DNA from: Mycobacterium sp. 852014-50255_SCH5639931
GTDB lineage: Bacteria; Actinomycetota; Actinomycetes; Mycobacteriales; Mycobacteriaceae
Assembly (NCBI RefSeq): GCF_001665605.1
Contig: NZ_LZSV01000002.1
Coordinates: 186,001-250,000, forward strand
DNA length: 64,000 nucleotides
Reading direction: 5' to 3'
The notes beneath the pieces were generated by a model, which did no database searches, was not told the origin of the DNA, and saw nothing but the letters and a program-made list of their open reading frames with translations. The position numbers and the translations under genes are program-made. Positions 25,130 through 34,323 of the stretch are shown here, piece by piece (the stretch's first letter is position 1; every line of letters begins with the position of its first letter).

Positions 25130-26230
25130 CTACTGTGCGCCCACCCCGGCGGGAATGTCTATGTTGTAGAGCTGCGCCGCGTTGCGCCAGCACAGCTTCT
25201 CGCGCTGTTCGGCAGAGAGGGCACGGGGAAGCTTCTTGATATCGCCGCACTGCCAGTGTGGATAGCTGGAGCCGAACATCACCATGTCGTCCTTGCCGGT
25301 GAAGCCGAACCATTCGCCGGCGAACTCGGTGTCACCGGGACCGTCGAGACTGCCCTGAACGAAATACACGTGACCGGGCAGGTAGTCGCTGGGGATCCGC
25401 GGTGCCCACGGTGTCTGTTCAAGGTGCGGCCGGCCGAACGTGTCCATCCGCCAGATGAACGGCGTCACGAAGTCCGCCGCGCCGTCGCCCCAGACGAATT
25501 TCAGGCCGTCGAAGCGCTCGAACACTCCCTCGGCGATCAGGTTCATCAGGTGATAGACGTAGTTCAGCGCCATGAAGCTGACGTACTGCTCGTAGGTGCG
25601 GGTGTTCCCGTTGGGCGTCGGCGGAAAGGCGATGCCCGACCCGACTTCGATGTGCGCGGCAACGGGAAGCCCGGCGTCGACCGCGGCTTCCCACAGCGGC
25701 CAGAACTGTGGCTTGCCGTAGAGCTCGCGGGATTGCAGCGGCACACCGATCTGGACCACCCGAGGGTGCCCACGCCACCTCTCGATCTCCCGCAGCGCGC
25801 CGGCGATGTCATCGGGGTTCACCCGGATGGTGCCGCGGAACCGCTCGCCGAACTCGCTGGACTCCAACCAGTCCGACACCATCATTTCGTTGTGCGCGGC
25901 GTGCAGCGCGCTGCCCAGGTGCCGGTCCGGCATGATGCCGCGGGCCATCGGGTGCAGGACCGCAATGTCGACCCCGCGTTTCGAAAAGAGCTCATTGGCA
26001 ACGAAATCCGGATCGGAACCGGGGTACTGACGGTCCGGGCCCTCGGTATTGGGCGCGTACTCACCGCCCGGAGCGCCGTACCAGTCCATCTCGTAATCGG
26101 GGAAGCCTCGGCTCTTGAACGGCTCACGAAGGGTCTTCCGCAGCGCCTTGTTGGAGGGAAAGAAGATGTGCACGCTCGCGTCGATGAGCGGTGTGCTTGT
26201 TCCGTCAGCGTGTTCGATCACGAAAGCCAT
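25130..26230 (-). CDS. Amidohydrolase 2 family protein, tandem paralogue
   Basis: The 366-residue protein begins with PLIDASVHIFFPSNK, a DxxVH version of the metal motif, continues with VAAHIEVGSG and ends with MVMFGSSYPHWQCGDI, where Ser replaces the Asp seen in the neighbour's SSDYPHW. It is first in the minus-strand operon 26230-22661. The loss of that Asp could change the metal site or mark an inactive partner of the 23955 protein. A GATAAT-N3-ATTCTC palindrome lies about 170 bases upstream. Confidence 0.88.
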   Translation of the reverse strand: MAFVIEHADGTSTPLIDASVHIFFPSNKALRKTLREPFKSRGFPDYEMDWYGAPGGEYAPNTEGPDRQYPGSDPDFVANELFSKRGVDIAVLHPMARGIMPDRHLGSALHAAHNEMMVSDWLESSEFGERFRGTIRVNPDDIAGALREIERWRGHPRVVQIGVPLQSRELYGKPQFWPLWEAAVDAGLPVAAHIEVGSGIAFPPTPNGNTRTYEQYVSFMALNYVYHLMNLIAEGVFERFDGLKFVWGDGAADFVTPFIWRMDTFGRPHLEQTPWAPRIPSDYLPGHVYFVQGSLDGPGDTEFAGEWFGFTGKDDMVMFGSSYPHWQCGDIKKLPRALSAEQREKLCWRNAAQLYNIDIPAGVGAQ

Positions 26231-26396
26231 CCTTCGACTCGGGCGCGCAGAGCGAACCCAGTCGGGTCATATGATAGATAACCTAACATTCTTCTCGGGG
26301 GCCAATCAACGGGTTTCCGGTAAGCGTTTCGTTTAAGGAACGTCCCTGGTAGAGAGCGCTTTCGCGGTCGTCGTGCAAGTACGGTTCTTAAATAGC

Positions 26397-26411
26397 GATA
26401 ATACCATTCTC
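26397..26411. promoter_or_regulatory. Near-perfect copy of the GAGAAT-type operator
   Basis: The bases read GATAAT ACC ATTCTC, 11 of 12 matches. It lies in the 229-base gap between the amidohydrolase operon start (26230) and the end of the HIBADH gene (26460), 167 bases from the nearer start. Confidence 0.45.
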
Positions 26412-26416
26412 CCGTT

Positions 26417-26447
26417 CCTGGATGAGAGCCATTCGCCTCTATCCAGG
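26417..26447 (-). terminator. Hairpin after the HIBADH gene
   Basis: CCTGGAT and ATCCAGG (26417-26423 and 26441-26447) pair, with GAG/CTC continuing the stem past one mismatched or bulged base. It begins about 13 bases after the minus-strand gene that ends at 26460. No T-run follows, as is common in mycobacteria. Confidence 0.45.
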
Positions 26448-26459
26448 GGGAGCGGCCGG

Positions 26460-27353
26460 CTAGGCCGGCGACCGGCCCACGATCACGCCGGCTGCCTTCT
26501 CGAGCGGTTTGATCAGCGTCGTGAAGTCCGAGTCGGGGCCCTGGTCATCGGCGGTCGTCTCCCAGAGGCGGGCGATCGTTGTGGCGACGTCCGTTGGCAC
26601 GCCAAGCGCTTCCGCTTCCTCGAGGTACAGACGCACGTCCTTGACCATCAGGCCGGTCGCGAAGCCGTAATCGAAAGTCCGGGGGAGGATCGAGCGGGGG
26701 AATTTGTCCCGGCTCGCGCTCGTCGCACCCGAGCCGGCGTTGAGCACCTCGATCATCACACTGGGGTCGAGACCGGCCTTGACGCCCATCACGACGACCT
26801 CGGCGGTCGCGGCCAACACGTTGGCGGCCAAGATGTTGTTGGCGAGTTTCATCGTCTGCGCCGACCCCGGTTTGTCTCCGACATAGAAGGGCCGGCCGAT
26901 CGCCTCGAGCGCGGTTCGGATGACGTCGAATTCGTCGCGCGGCCCCGACACCATGACCGCGAGTGCGCCCTTCTCCGCCCCGCTGACGCCGCCGCTGACC
27001 GGGCTGTCGATCGCGACGATGTCCCGCTCGGCAAGTCGGTCAAAGATCTGCCTTGCCGTGCGGCTGCCGACGGTGGACAGGTCGACATAGCGCTTGATTC
27101 TTGCGCCCTCGATCACGCCGGCCGTACCCGTCGCCACCTCGAGTGAGGCGATCGGCGTCGGGAGGCTGGCCATGACGGTTTCGGTGCGGTCGGCAACCTC
27201 TCTCGCCGATGCCGCGGGGCGCGCCCCCAGGGCGACGATGCGCTCGAGCGCCGCGGCACGCGTGTCGAAGGCGACGACATCGTGGCCTCGCTCAATCAAG
27301 CGGCGCGCCACGGGAAAACCCATGTTTCCCAGCCCGATGAATCCGACCTCCAT
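26460..27353 (-). CDS. Beta-hydroxyacid dehydrogenase (HIBADH family), third copy
   Basis: A 297-residue enzyme with canonical MEVGFIGLGNMGFPVARRL, the substrate motif DSPVSGGVSGAEKG and the catalytic-lysine segment AQTMKLANNILA. It is closer to the textbook 3-hydroxyisobutyrate dehydrogenases than the copies at 13963 and 14760. It follows the CMD gene at 27362 by 8 bases and is the second gene of that pair. It probably oxidises a hydroxy acid formed in the same pathway. Confidence 0.9.
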   Translation of the reverse strand: MEVGFIGLGNMGFPVARRLIERGHDVVAFDTRAAALERIVALGARPAASAREVADRTETVMASLPTPIASLEVATGTAGVIEGARIKRYVDLSTVGSRTARQIFDRLAERDIVAIDSPVSGGVSGAEKGALAVMVSGPRDEFDVIRTALEAIGRPFYVGDKPGSAQTMKLANNILAANVLAATAEVVVMGVKAGLDPSVMIEVLNAGSGATSASRDKFPRSILPRTFDYGFATGLMVKDVRLYLEEAEALGVPTDVATTIARLWETTADDQGPDSDFTTLIKPLEKAAGVIVGRSPA

Positions 27354-27361
27354 GCCCGGCC

Positions 27362-27742
27362 CTAGCCCTCATCCAGTTCGGCGAACGCCTCGCGCGCGAT
27401 GCGAAAGCTGTCGACCGCGGCCGGCACGCCCGCGTAGATGGCCACCTGCAGGAAGACCTCGCGGATCTCGTCGCGGGTGACGCCATTTGTCAGCGCCGCC
27501 TTGACGTGCGTGCGTAATTCGTTGGGCCGGTTCAGTACCGAGATCATCGCCAGGTTGAGCATGCTGCGCGTTTTCCGGGGCAGCTCCTCGCGACCCCAAA
27601 TCGCGCCCCAGCAGTATTCGGTGACGAGATCCTGCAGAGGCCGGGTGAAGTCGTCCGCATCGGCGAGGGCCCGGTTGACGTAGTCCTCGCCGAGCACGTC
27701 GGAGCGGATGTGCAGCCCCCGCTGGTAGGTTTCGCGATCCAA
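27362..27742 (-). CDS. Carboxymuconolactone decarboxylase family protein
   Basis: The 126-residue protein is close in length and pattern to 4-carboxymuconolactone decarboxylase: LDRETYQRGLHIRSDVLGEDYV at the N-terminus, LVTEYCWGAIWGREELPRKTR, SMLNLAMISVLNRPNEL and a late EVFLQVAIYAGVPAAVDSF. The start is TTG at 27742 with AAGGAG upstream. In the beta-ketoadipate pathway such enzymes decarboxylate a muconolactone; the neighbours here give no direct support for that pathway, so a related decarboxylase is the safer call. Confidence 0.88.
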   Translation of the reverse strand: MDRETYQRGLHIRSDVLGEDYVNRALADADDFTRPLQDLVTEYCWGAIWGREELPRKTRSMLNLAMISVLNRPNELRTHVKAALTNGVTRDEIREVFLQVAIYAGVPAAVDSFRIAREAFAELDEG

Positions 27743-27843
27743 TGGTCTTCTCCTTCGTCGTGGAGGCGTTGGCGCTTGCAATCGCCCTGAGCGCAGTCTC
27801 GCATCGCGACTCTTCCGCGCGGTCTACAGTCGAGGGTCGATGA

Positions 27844-27858
27844 ACGATCTGAGATCGT
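27844..27858. promoter_or_regulatory. Palindrome ACGATC-N3-GATCGT in a divergent promoter
   Basis: A perfect 6-3-6 palindrome between the CMD gene (start 27742) and the nitroreductase (start 27941). The outer bases GATGA and CATC extend it with one bulge. It may bind a regulator of either gene. Confidence 0.4.
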
Positions 27859-27940
27859 CATCGGGCGCATGCTTGACACGAGCCGCAATTCGCCAGGATC
27901 GAGTCCGCTTGTGCCGCAACGCAATTGCCAGGGAGAAGTC

Positions 27941-28591
27941 ATGACGGGAGCAAGCGACGACGTCTGGGAAGTGATGTCGACCGCGCGGACGATCCGACGG
28001 TTCATCGACGAGCCCGTCGACGATGCGACCCTGGCGCGATGCCTCGAAGCGGCCAGGTGGGCCCCGTCGGGCGCCAACGCGCAGGGCTGGCGCTTCGTCG
28101 TGCTGCGGTCACCCGAGCTGCGCGCCGTGGTGGCCAAAGCGGCGGCCCACGCCCTGGAAGTGATCGAGCCCGTCTACGGAATGAGCCGCCCCGCCGACGA
28201 CGACAACAGCCGGCGTGCCCGCACCTATCGCGCGACCTACGAGTTGCACGACCGGGCCGGTGAGTTCACCTCCGTCCTGTTCGCCCAACAGCACTACCCG
28301 ACCGCGTCCGAACTTCTGCTCGGCGGATCGATCTTTCCGGCCATGCAGAACTTTCTGCTGGCCGCGCGCGCCCAGGGCCTGGGTGCGTGCCTGACCAGCT
28401 GGGCGTCCTATGGCGGCGAGCGGCTGCTGCGTGAGGCGATCGGGGTGCCGGACGACTGGCTGGTGGCCGGCCACGTCGTGGTCGGCTGGCCGAAGGGCAA
28501 GCACGGGCCGCTGCGCCGCCGCCCGCTCACGGACTTCGTGGCGCTCGACCGCTGGGATCGGCCCCCCGACGGCCTGACCGCGGCCGTCTAG
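27941..28591 (+). CDS. Nitroreductase family protein (FMN-dependent)
   Basis: The 216-residue protein shows the nitroreductase plan: STARTIRRFIDEPVDDATL at the N-terminus, the FMN-binding APSGANAQGWRFVVL near residue 45, and a late GLGACLTSWASYGGERLL. Members reduce nitro groups, quinones or enones with NAD(P)H. The ATG at 27941 follows GGGAGAAG. It stands alone, diverging from the CMD/HIBADH pair and followed by the acyl-CoA dehydrogenase pair with its own operator. An ene-reductase role in the surrounding pathway is possible. Confidence 0.88.
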   Translation: MTGASDDVWEVMSTARTIRRFIDEPVDDATLARCLEAARWAPSGANAQGWRFVVLRSPELRAVVAKAAAHALEVIEPVYGMSRPADDDNSRRARTYRATYELHDRAGEFTSVLFAQQHYPTASELLLGGSIFPAMQNFLLAARAQGLGACLTSWASYGGERLLREAIGVPDDWLVAGHVVVGWPKGKHGPLRRRPLTDFVALDRWDRPPDGLTAAV

Positions 28592-28654
28592 AGCGAGGAA
28601 CCCGCTCGTCCCACGGGCACCCCGTAACCGGTTTCCGAGATTATTACTTCCGCG

Positions 28655-28675
28655 TGCGAGAATGATATTCTCGCA
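28655..28675. promoter_or_regulatory. Strongest copy of the operator: 21-base perfect palindrome
   Basis: TGCGAGAAT GAT ATTCTCGCA, nine paired bases each side, core GAGAAT-N3-ATTCTC at 28658-28672. It ends 28 bases before the ATG at 28704 of the acyl-CoA dehydrogenase pair, a position that should overlap the promoter. Confidence 0.7.
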
Positions 28676-28703
28676 GCGTCGGTGATGACAGGAGGCGGCC
28701 TTC

Positions 28704-29702
28704 ATGCTGTTGGAGTTCGATGCCGATCAGCGGCTGTGGCAGAAGACCGTTCGCGACGCCGTCGCCAAGCAATGCCCACCCTCGCTGGTGCGCGGCGTGG
28801 CCGAGGACGGCGTCGACCCCACCCCGTTGTGGAAGTCGTACGTCGATCAGGGCTGGACCGAGCTGAACGATCCAGAAAGCGCCGTCGAACTGGCCATCGT
28901 CATCGAGGAAATGGGGCGCGCGACCGACCCCACCCCATTCCTGGCGACGATGACCCAGTACGCGCCGTTGGCGGCCGAACAGTTCGACCCGCACGAGTCG
29001 GGCACCGCCGTGTACACCGGGGTGGCGGCACACCGCGACGCCGAGGGTTGGGTGCTGGACGGCACGGCCCGCCATGTCCTCGACGGCGACCGTGTCGACC
29101 GCCTCGCGGTGGTCACCGACGCCGGGGTGTTCATCATCTGGGCCAACCAGGTGTCGGCGCGGCGCGCCGCCGTCTTCGACCCCGTCCTTCACGTCGCCGA
29201 CCTGTCGTTCAACGAAGTCCGCGTGCCGGACACCGCCCGGCTCACCGTCGACTCCGAACGCGCACACCACATCGCCCTGACGGGCATGGCGATCACCATG
29301 GTCGGTGCCTGCCAACGCATCCTCGATCTGGTGCTCGAACACGTCGGCAGCCGCCAGCAATTCGGTGTGCCGATCGGCTCGTTTCAGGCCGTCCAGCACA
29401 AGGCCGCCGACATGCACGTCGCGGTGGAACGCGCCCGTGCGCTGGCATACTTCGCGGCGCTGACCATCGCGGCCGACGATCCTCGCCGCCGGCTCGCGGC
29501 AGCGATGGCCAAGGCGTCGGCGGGGGAGTGCCAGTCGCTGGTGTTCCGGCACGGTTTACAGCTTCACGGCGCAATGGGATTCACGTGGGAGAACGATCTG
29601 CAGTTCGCGCTGAAGCGAGCCAAAGCCGGTGAACTGATGCTCGGCGGCGCCGCCGAGCACCGGGCGCGGATCGCGGAGGAATACCGTGCAGCTGACTTTT
29701 GA
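28704..29702 (+). CDS. Acyl-CoA dehydrogenase, short subunit of a two-gene pair
   Basis: At 332 residues this is shorter than ordinary acyl-CoA dehydrogenases (about 390). The middle beta domain is reduced, and the C-terminal LQLHGAMGFTWENDLQFALKRAK is retained. The pattern fits one subunit of the heterotetrameric dehydrogenases known from mycobacterial steroid degradation (the FadE26/27 and FadE28/29 types), where two unequal genes encode one enzyme. The partner follows with a 17-base overlap. The ATG follows ACAGGAGG. The perfect palindrome just upstream suggests tight control. Confidence 0.88.
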   Translation: MLLEFDADQRLWQKTVRDAVAKQCPPSLVRGVAEDGVDPTPLWKSYVDQGWTELNDPESAVELAIVIEEMGRATDPTPFLATMTQYAPLAAEQFDPHESGTAVYTGVAAHRDAEGWVLDGTARHVLDGDRVDRLAVVTDAGVFIIWANQVSARRAAVFDPVLHVADLSFNEVRVPDTARLTVDSERAHHIALTGMAITMVGACQRILDLVLEHVGSRQQFGVPIGSFQAVQHKAADMHVAVERARALAYFAALTIAADDPRRRLAAAMAKASAGECQSLVFRHGLQLHGAMGFTWENDLQFALKRAKAGELMLGGAAEHRARIAEEYRAADF

Positions 29703-30861
29703 CTCCGATGTCGAGGAGTTCCGGGCGGAGTTCGCGGCCTTCCTCGACGAGAACCTGCCTCCCGCGAGCGAAACGCTCGAGCGGCCTCGGTCGGTCTCCC
29801 ACATGCCGCAGTGGGCACGCGACTGGCAGCGGATGCTGTTCGACAACGGCTGGCTGCTGCCGAGCCAGCCACCGGAATTCGGTGGTCGCAACGCGACGGT
29901 CATTCAGCAGTTCGTCTATCTTGAAGAGCTCAGCCGCCGGCGGATCTACCACAGCTTCAATCCGCAAGGTGTGAACATCGTTGGGGCTTCGCTGTTGTCG
30001 TTCGGCAGCGACGAACAGAAGCGGCGCTGGGCCGTGCCGATCCTGCGGGCCGAGATCACCGCATCACTCGGGATGAGTGAGCCCAGCGCGGGTTCCGACC
30101 TGGCGTCGTTGCGCACCCGCGCGGTGCTGGACGGCGATCACTTCGTGGTCAACGGCCAGAAGGTGTGGACCTCGGGCGCCCATGACGCCGACGTCCTGCT
30201 GACATTTGTGCGTACCAATCCAGATGCGCCGAAGCACAAGGGAATCAGCGTGCTGATCATCCCCACCGACACCCCGGGCCTCGTGCGCCGGCCGTTCCCG
30301 TCGATCTGCGGTGCCGACGATCTGGATTTCAACGAAGTGTTCTTCACCGACGTCCGGGTACCGGCGGAGAACCTGGTCGGTGAGCTCGACCAGGGCTGGC
30401 GGGTCGCCAACGGATCGCTGGGGCATGAACGCACGATGATGTGGCTGGGCTTCGCCGATCGACTCGACAACATGATCGACGACTTCCATCCCAGCAACGA
30501 GGTTGAGCGGGACCAGTACGCCAGCACGATCATGGACAAACAGGCGTTGCGGCTGCTCGGTTCGGTGGCGCTGGCCCGCGCGTCGCGCGGCGAAGATGAC
30601 GTGGCGGCAATCTCGGTGCTCAAGCTGCTCGGGTCCGAGGCCGAGTTGCGTGGCATGGAGCTTGCACTGACGTCGGCGGGCTCCGAGGGGCTCGTTCACC
30701 CGGGCCTGACCGGGCCGTACGCGCACATGAACCTCGACCACTATTTCGCCAGCTGGTTCGAGCGCTACGCCCGCAGCTTTTCCGGGACGATCGCCGGGGG
30801 CACCTCGGAAATCCAGCGCAACATCATCGCCCAACGGGTGCTCGGCCTGCCGCGGGGATGA
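29686..30861 (+). CDS. Acyl-CoA dehydrogenase, long subunit of a two-gene pair
   Basis: The 391-residue partner starts at GTG 29686 inside the previous gene. It has the full fold with LGMSEPSAGSDLASL, VNGQKVWTSGAHDAD and the FAD-binding FSGTIAGGTSEIQRNII at the C-terminus. With the 332-residue protein it likely forms an alpha2-beta2 enzyme that desaturates a bulky or ring-bearing acyl-CoA. The stop is 22 bases from the converging Mce-associated gene. The substrate is not known. Confidence 0.9.
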   Translation: MQLTFDSDVEEFRAEFAAFLDENLPPASETLERPRSVSHMPQWARDWQRMLFDNGWLLPSQPPEFGGRNATVIQQFVYLEELSRRRIYHSFNPQGVNIVGASLLSFGSDEQKRRWAVPILRAEITASLGMSEPSAGSDLASLRTRAVLDGDHFVVNGQKVWTSGAHDADVLLTFVRTNPDAPKHKGISVLIIPTDTPGLVRRPFPSICGADDLDFNEVFFTDVRVPAENLVGELDQGWRVANGSLGHERTMMWLGFADRLDNMIDDFHPSNEVERDQYASTIMDKQALRLLGSVALARASRGEDDVAAISVLKLLGSEAELRGMELALTSAGSEGLVHPGLTGPYAHMNLDHYFASWFERYARSFSGTIAGGTSEIQRNIIAQRVLGLPRG

Positions 30862-30883
30862 GTTCCCTTGACCTGCAGCCTCG

Positions 30884-31444
30884 CTAGACCGGGTCGAACT
30901 TGGTGATCAGCCAATTGCCGTTGACGCGGGTCAAACTCACCAGCACGCTGCTGGAAGCCATCGCGGGCTCGGGATTGTCCTTGCTCGTGGTGCTCTGGTC
31001 GACCAAGACCAGCACGACGGCGGAATTCGGATGTAGTTCCTGGACCGCTGCCCCCAACACACGAGCGCTGGTTTTCAGCGACTTCTGTTTGGCCGCCGGG
31101 GCCACAATCTGTTCGGTGAACTGGTTGTAGTAGGACAAGAAGTCCCCGGATAGGTGGGACTTGGCTGCGGCGAAGTCTTTGTCGAGCGAGTCGGGCGAGT
31201 AGGACAGCAACGCGACCGTTCCGTCGGACGCTGAACTGACGACCGCGCTCGCGACGCTGGGGTCGGTCTGTTTGTCCGGCCGGTACTGCTTGAAGTACAG
31301 CCACGCCGCCGTGGCACCGGAGATCAGCAGGAGCAAAATCAGAACGGCAGGAACGACTTTCACCTTGCGCCGCGCGCGCCCACTGCGTTCGGCCCGCTCC
31401 GAAAGGTCGTCGGCACCGTCGATGCGGCGGTCAGCCTGGCTCAT
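30884..31444 (-). CDS. Mce-associated membrane protein
   Basis: The 186-residue protein has a charged N-terminus ([15 protein letters not shown]), one transmembrane segment ([21 protein letters not shown], residues about 30-50) and an exported NTF2-like C-terminal domain ending [13 protein letters not shown]. This is the plan of Mas/Omam-type proteins associated with Mce transporters. The ATG at 31444 overlaps the upstream gene's stop (ATGA). It is a clear paralogue of the 48915 protein (shared [20 protein letters not shown]). It probably stabilises or links an Mce complex at the membrane. Confidence 0.88.
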   Translation of the reverse strand: MSQADRRIDGADDLSERAERSGRARRKVKVVPAVLILLLLISGATAAWLYFKQYRPDKQTDPSVASAVVSSASDGTVALLSYSPDSLDKDFAAAKSHLSGDFLSYYNQFTEQIVAPAAKQKSLKTSARVLGAAVQELHPNSAVVLVLVDQSTTSKDNPEPAMASSSVLVSLTRVNGNWLITKFDPV

Positions 31445-32289
31445 GGAACGAACTCCAGTTTGGACATCTTGTACTGCCCACCCTCGTCGGTGACGGTCAC
31501 CTTGAGCCGCCAATTGCGTGGTTCGTCTTTGGCCCCCGCGGCGTTGGTGATCCGCGATGACGCCGCGACGAGTACCAACGCGGAATTCCCATCGATGGAT
31601 TGCACGGCCGCCGCGTTCACACTCCCCTGGGTGACCACTTTGGACTGCTCGACGACGGTCGTGAAATCTTTTGCGCGCTGCTGGAAGTCGTCCCGGAACT
31701 GGCCGGTCGAGCTGTCGATCACCCGCTGGACGTCCTCCTTGGCCCTGTTGAAGTCCATGGAAAACATGTTGACGACACCTTGTCGGGCCCCCGCGACGAA
31801 GTTGGCGGTGCGCTGGTTGCGCTCGGTGGTTTCGTGGCGTTCCCACATCATGTATCCGCTGGCCGCGACGAAGGCGCAGATGAGGACGATGACGGCCGCC
31901 TTCCATGCCACGGACAACGGTGGCAATCGCACGCGACGCCGGGAGCGGCCCGACTCGGATTCCGAATCCGCCTTATCGCGGGCTTCGTCGGAGACTTTCT
32001 CCTCAGTCTCCGCTGCGGCGGTGTCGGTGACGCCGTCTTTGGTCTCCGCTTCGGCGGTGTCGGTGATGTCCTCGTCGGCGTCCGGGGCTTCCTCGGCGGT
32101 CTTTGCCTCGGCCTCTTTCTCGGCTTGGGCCTGCGCCTCGCGGCGGAGCCGGGCGGCACGAGCCCGGGCGCGGGCTGCGGCGGCCAGCGCTTCGGCCTCG
32201 GCTGCTTCGGCCTCGGCTTCCTCGAGCAACGCCATCGCGTCGGCCTTCGATTTGGCCGAGTCTTGCGGCGGTTCCTTCGCCTCAGCCAT
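31441..32289 (-). CDS. Mce-associated membrane protein with Ala/Glu-rich coiled-coil N-terminus
   Basis: The 282-residue protein has a long cytoplasmic N-terminus rich in Ala, Glu and Arg (about residues 10-70, predicted coiled coil), an acidic linker, one membrane segment ([19 protein letters not shown] near residue 135) and an exported domain with [20 protein letters not shown] and a [10 protein letters not shown] end. It resembles OmamA/Mas proteins. It is paralogous to the 49550 protein. The pair 31441/30884 is ordered exactly like the pair 49550/48915, on the same strand. Confidence 0.87.
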   Translation of the reverse strand: MAEAKEPPQDSAKSKADAMALLEEAEAEAAEAEALAAAARARARAARLRREAQAQAEKEAEAKTAEEAPDADEDITDTAEAETKDGVTDTAAAETEEKVSDEARDKADSESESGRSRRRVRLPPLSVAWKAAVIVLICAFVAASGYMMWERHETTERNQRTANFVAGARQGVVNMFSMDFNRAKEDVQRVIDSSTGQFRDDFQQRAKDFTTVVEQSKVVTQGSVNAAAVQSIDGNSALVLVAASSRITNAAGAKDEPRNWRLKVTVTDEGGQYKMSKLEFVP

Positions 32290-32344
32290 CGTGGTTGCCG
32301 CCCGTCGCCCTCATGATCGACTGACTCCTGTGCCTCTCACGCGG

Positions 32345-32776
32345 CTACCATCGCACGAGCGAGAACGGCCAGCTGTTGGTGCCCCCCGGTCCGCCACCGC
32401 AACCCGTGTCGAACGTCGAGTCGACCTGACCCGCCAGCGTCACCGCATCCCACGAGTAAACGTCATGCGAGGGAAAGAACTGGACCACGCAGCGCACGCC
32501 GTCGGGCACGTCAACCGCCATGGTGTAGCGGCCGTTGGATAGGTGCGCTTCTGACTTCCAGGGCGCCGCCTGCCCATTGGGTTGCGGAACCCCTTGCACG
32601 GTGAGGCATTCCGGTCCCTGATCGTATCTGCACGGTCGAATCGCAAAAATCCAGACGTGGCCGGGATCCCGGCTGGTGTCCAGCCTGTAGTTGCCGATCT
32701 GCATGTCCGCGTGGGCGGTGGGCGTAAGAGTCAGCGCGGCCGTCGCAAGCGCAAGGCTCGCTGCGAAAGTCTTCAC
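32345..32776 (-). CDS. Small secreted protein of unknown function
   Basis: The 143-residue protein carries a signal peptide (MKTFAASLALATAALTL, cleavage at THA-DM near residue 23). The mature domain has four cysteines (RPCRYD, ECLTV, RCVVQF, TGCGGG) that could form two disulphides, and ends PFSLVRW. It resembles exported mycobacterial proteins of unknown function. It lies 55 bases upstream of the Mce-associated pair on the same strand and could be co-transcribed with it. Confidence 0.82.
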   Translation of the reverse strand: MKTFAASLALATAALTLTPTAHADMQIGNYRLDTSRDPGHVWIFAIRPCRYDQGPECLTVQGVPQPNGQAAPWKSEAHLSNGRYTMAVDVPDGVRCVVQFFPSHDVYSWDAVTLAGQVDSTFDTGCGGGPGGTNSWPFSLVRW

Positions 32777-32911
32777 CGATGCGTCTCCCGTCTCTGCGCA
32801 CGCGCCTGGCCTGAATATAGAGCGCGGCCACGCTGAACAGGCGTACTCGGAAAAATTGGAGCGGTCAATGGTCGGCTTTCTCCTGCATGGCGACGCTGGA
32901 CCGCGAGCGGC

Positions 32912-34276
32912 TCAGTCGATGACGGCGGCTTCCTTGCGTTCGGTGATCGGTCTGGCGAGTTCTTGCTCGTCACAAATGCGCTGCAGCTTCTCCAGCGTCT
33001 CGTCCAGACCGGCGCCGATCCTTCGGCCGGGGCTGAAGGTGGCCGGCAACTTGCGCATGCCCTGGATGACGCCGATGGTCTCGTAGTGGACGGTGCCTTC
33101 GGGATCACATCGGTAGTCGGGCATCCGATCGAGCACCGCGGTGAGCATGGATTTGAACACCGTGCGCGCCACGTTCGACCCGGCGCACCGATGGACGCCC
33201 AGGCCGAAGCTGAAGTGGCGGTTACCTTTACGGCCCAACACGATGTCGTCCGGGTCGTGGAATACCGCTGGATCGCGATTGGCCATCGCCCACGAGATCC
33301 ACAGCCGCTCACCCTCCTTGAACTGCGTGCCGTCGAGCTCGACATCGTCGGAGAATGTCCGGCCATCGCCGGGGGCGGGGGTGAAGTAGCGCAGGAATTC
33401 CTCGGTGGCGGGGTCGAGCAGCGTTTTGCGCTCGTTGCTGAGCAGTTTCCGCTGTTCGGGATGCTCGGAAAGCCACTCCAGCGAGTGGGCGGTCAGGGCC
33501 GTCGTGGTGTCGAAGCCGCCGCCGATGACCAAGCCGAGGTTTCCCAGAATTTCCAGGTCCGGCGCCGGCTCCCCGTCAATGCGCATCTGCAGCAGGGCAT
33601 TCACGATTCCCGGCCTCGGATTCTCCCGGATCTCGAGCATGTTGTTCACCATGTCGAGGCCCATCTGCTTGTGCATCTCGGTGACGCGCTCGATGTCGGG
33701 GGAGTGTTCGGGCGTGTACACCGCGGCGTGGACCGGCTCGCTGTACATGTTCCACTTCTCCAGCGGGATGCCCATCATCGCCAACGTCAGGACGGCCGGA
33801 ACGATGTTGGCCAGGTCGTCGACGAAGTCGATGCTGCCGCCCTCGATCTTTTCGTCAAGGCAGGCGCGCGTCACGTCGTCGATGAACGGCTCCCATCGCT
33901 TGACCGCCGCCGGCGACAGGTAAGGGTTGAGCACGGTGCGGTAAATGCGGTGCTCGGGGTCGTCCATCTCCAGGATGCCGCCCCGCACCACGCTGACCCG
34001 GCTGGCGGTGGGGATCGAAATACCTTTGTAGCCACGGCGTTCGCCGTTGATGTCGTGGTCGTTGGAGACGGCCGGGCAGCGGGCCAGCTCGAAGACCTCG
34101 TGGCTGCCCGCCGCGACCCAATGCCCACCGTAGGTGTCACTCCACGCCATCGGGCACTTGGCGTGCATCTCCTTGGTGATCGACTTGAACTGCGACCGGT
34201 ACTCGGGGGAATGCCGATCGAAGTTGTACCGGTTCTTTTTGCGGCCGCTGTCGCTGACGACGTCGTCGACACTCAA
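32912..34276 (-). CDS. Cytochrome P450
   Basis: A 454-residue P450 with I-helix IGGGFDTTTAL near residue 252 (Gly where Ala is usual), K-helix EEFLRYFTP and haem loop SFGLGVHRCAGSNVAR near residue 358. The N-terminal region (MHAKCPMAWSDTYGGHW) and longer length set it apart from the other three P450s of the window. It follows a ferredoxin and an SDR gene in the 35284-32912 operon, a layout typical of a hydroxylation/oxidation module: P450 makes the alcohol and the SDR oxidises it. Confidence 0.95.
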   Translation of the reverse strand: MSVDDVVSDSGRKKNRYNFDRHSPEYRSQFKSITKEMHAKCPMAWSDTYGGHWVAAGSHEVFELARCPAVSNDHDINGERRGYKGISIPTASRVSVVRGGILEMDDPEHRIYRTVLNPYLSPAAVKRWEPFIDDVTRACLDEKIEGGSIDFVDDLANIVPAVLTLAMMGIPLEKWNMYSEPVHAAVYTPEHSPDIERVTEMHKQMGLDMVNNMLEIRENPRPGIVNALLQMRIDGEPAPDLEILGNLGLVIGGGFDTTTALTAHSLEWLSEHPEQRKLLSNERKTLLDPATEEFLRYFTPAPGDGRTFSDDVELDGTQFKEGERLWISWAMANRDPAVFHDPDDIVLGRKGNRHFSFGLGVHRCAGSNVARTVFKSMLTAVLDRMPDYRCDPEGTVHYETIGVIQGMRKLPATFSPGRRIGAGLDETLEKLQRICDEQELARPITERKEAAVID

Positions 34277-34323
34277 AGCTCTGTCTCCCTAAGTATTTCG
34301 TCGGTCAGTACCCGATGCCGGAC

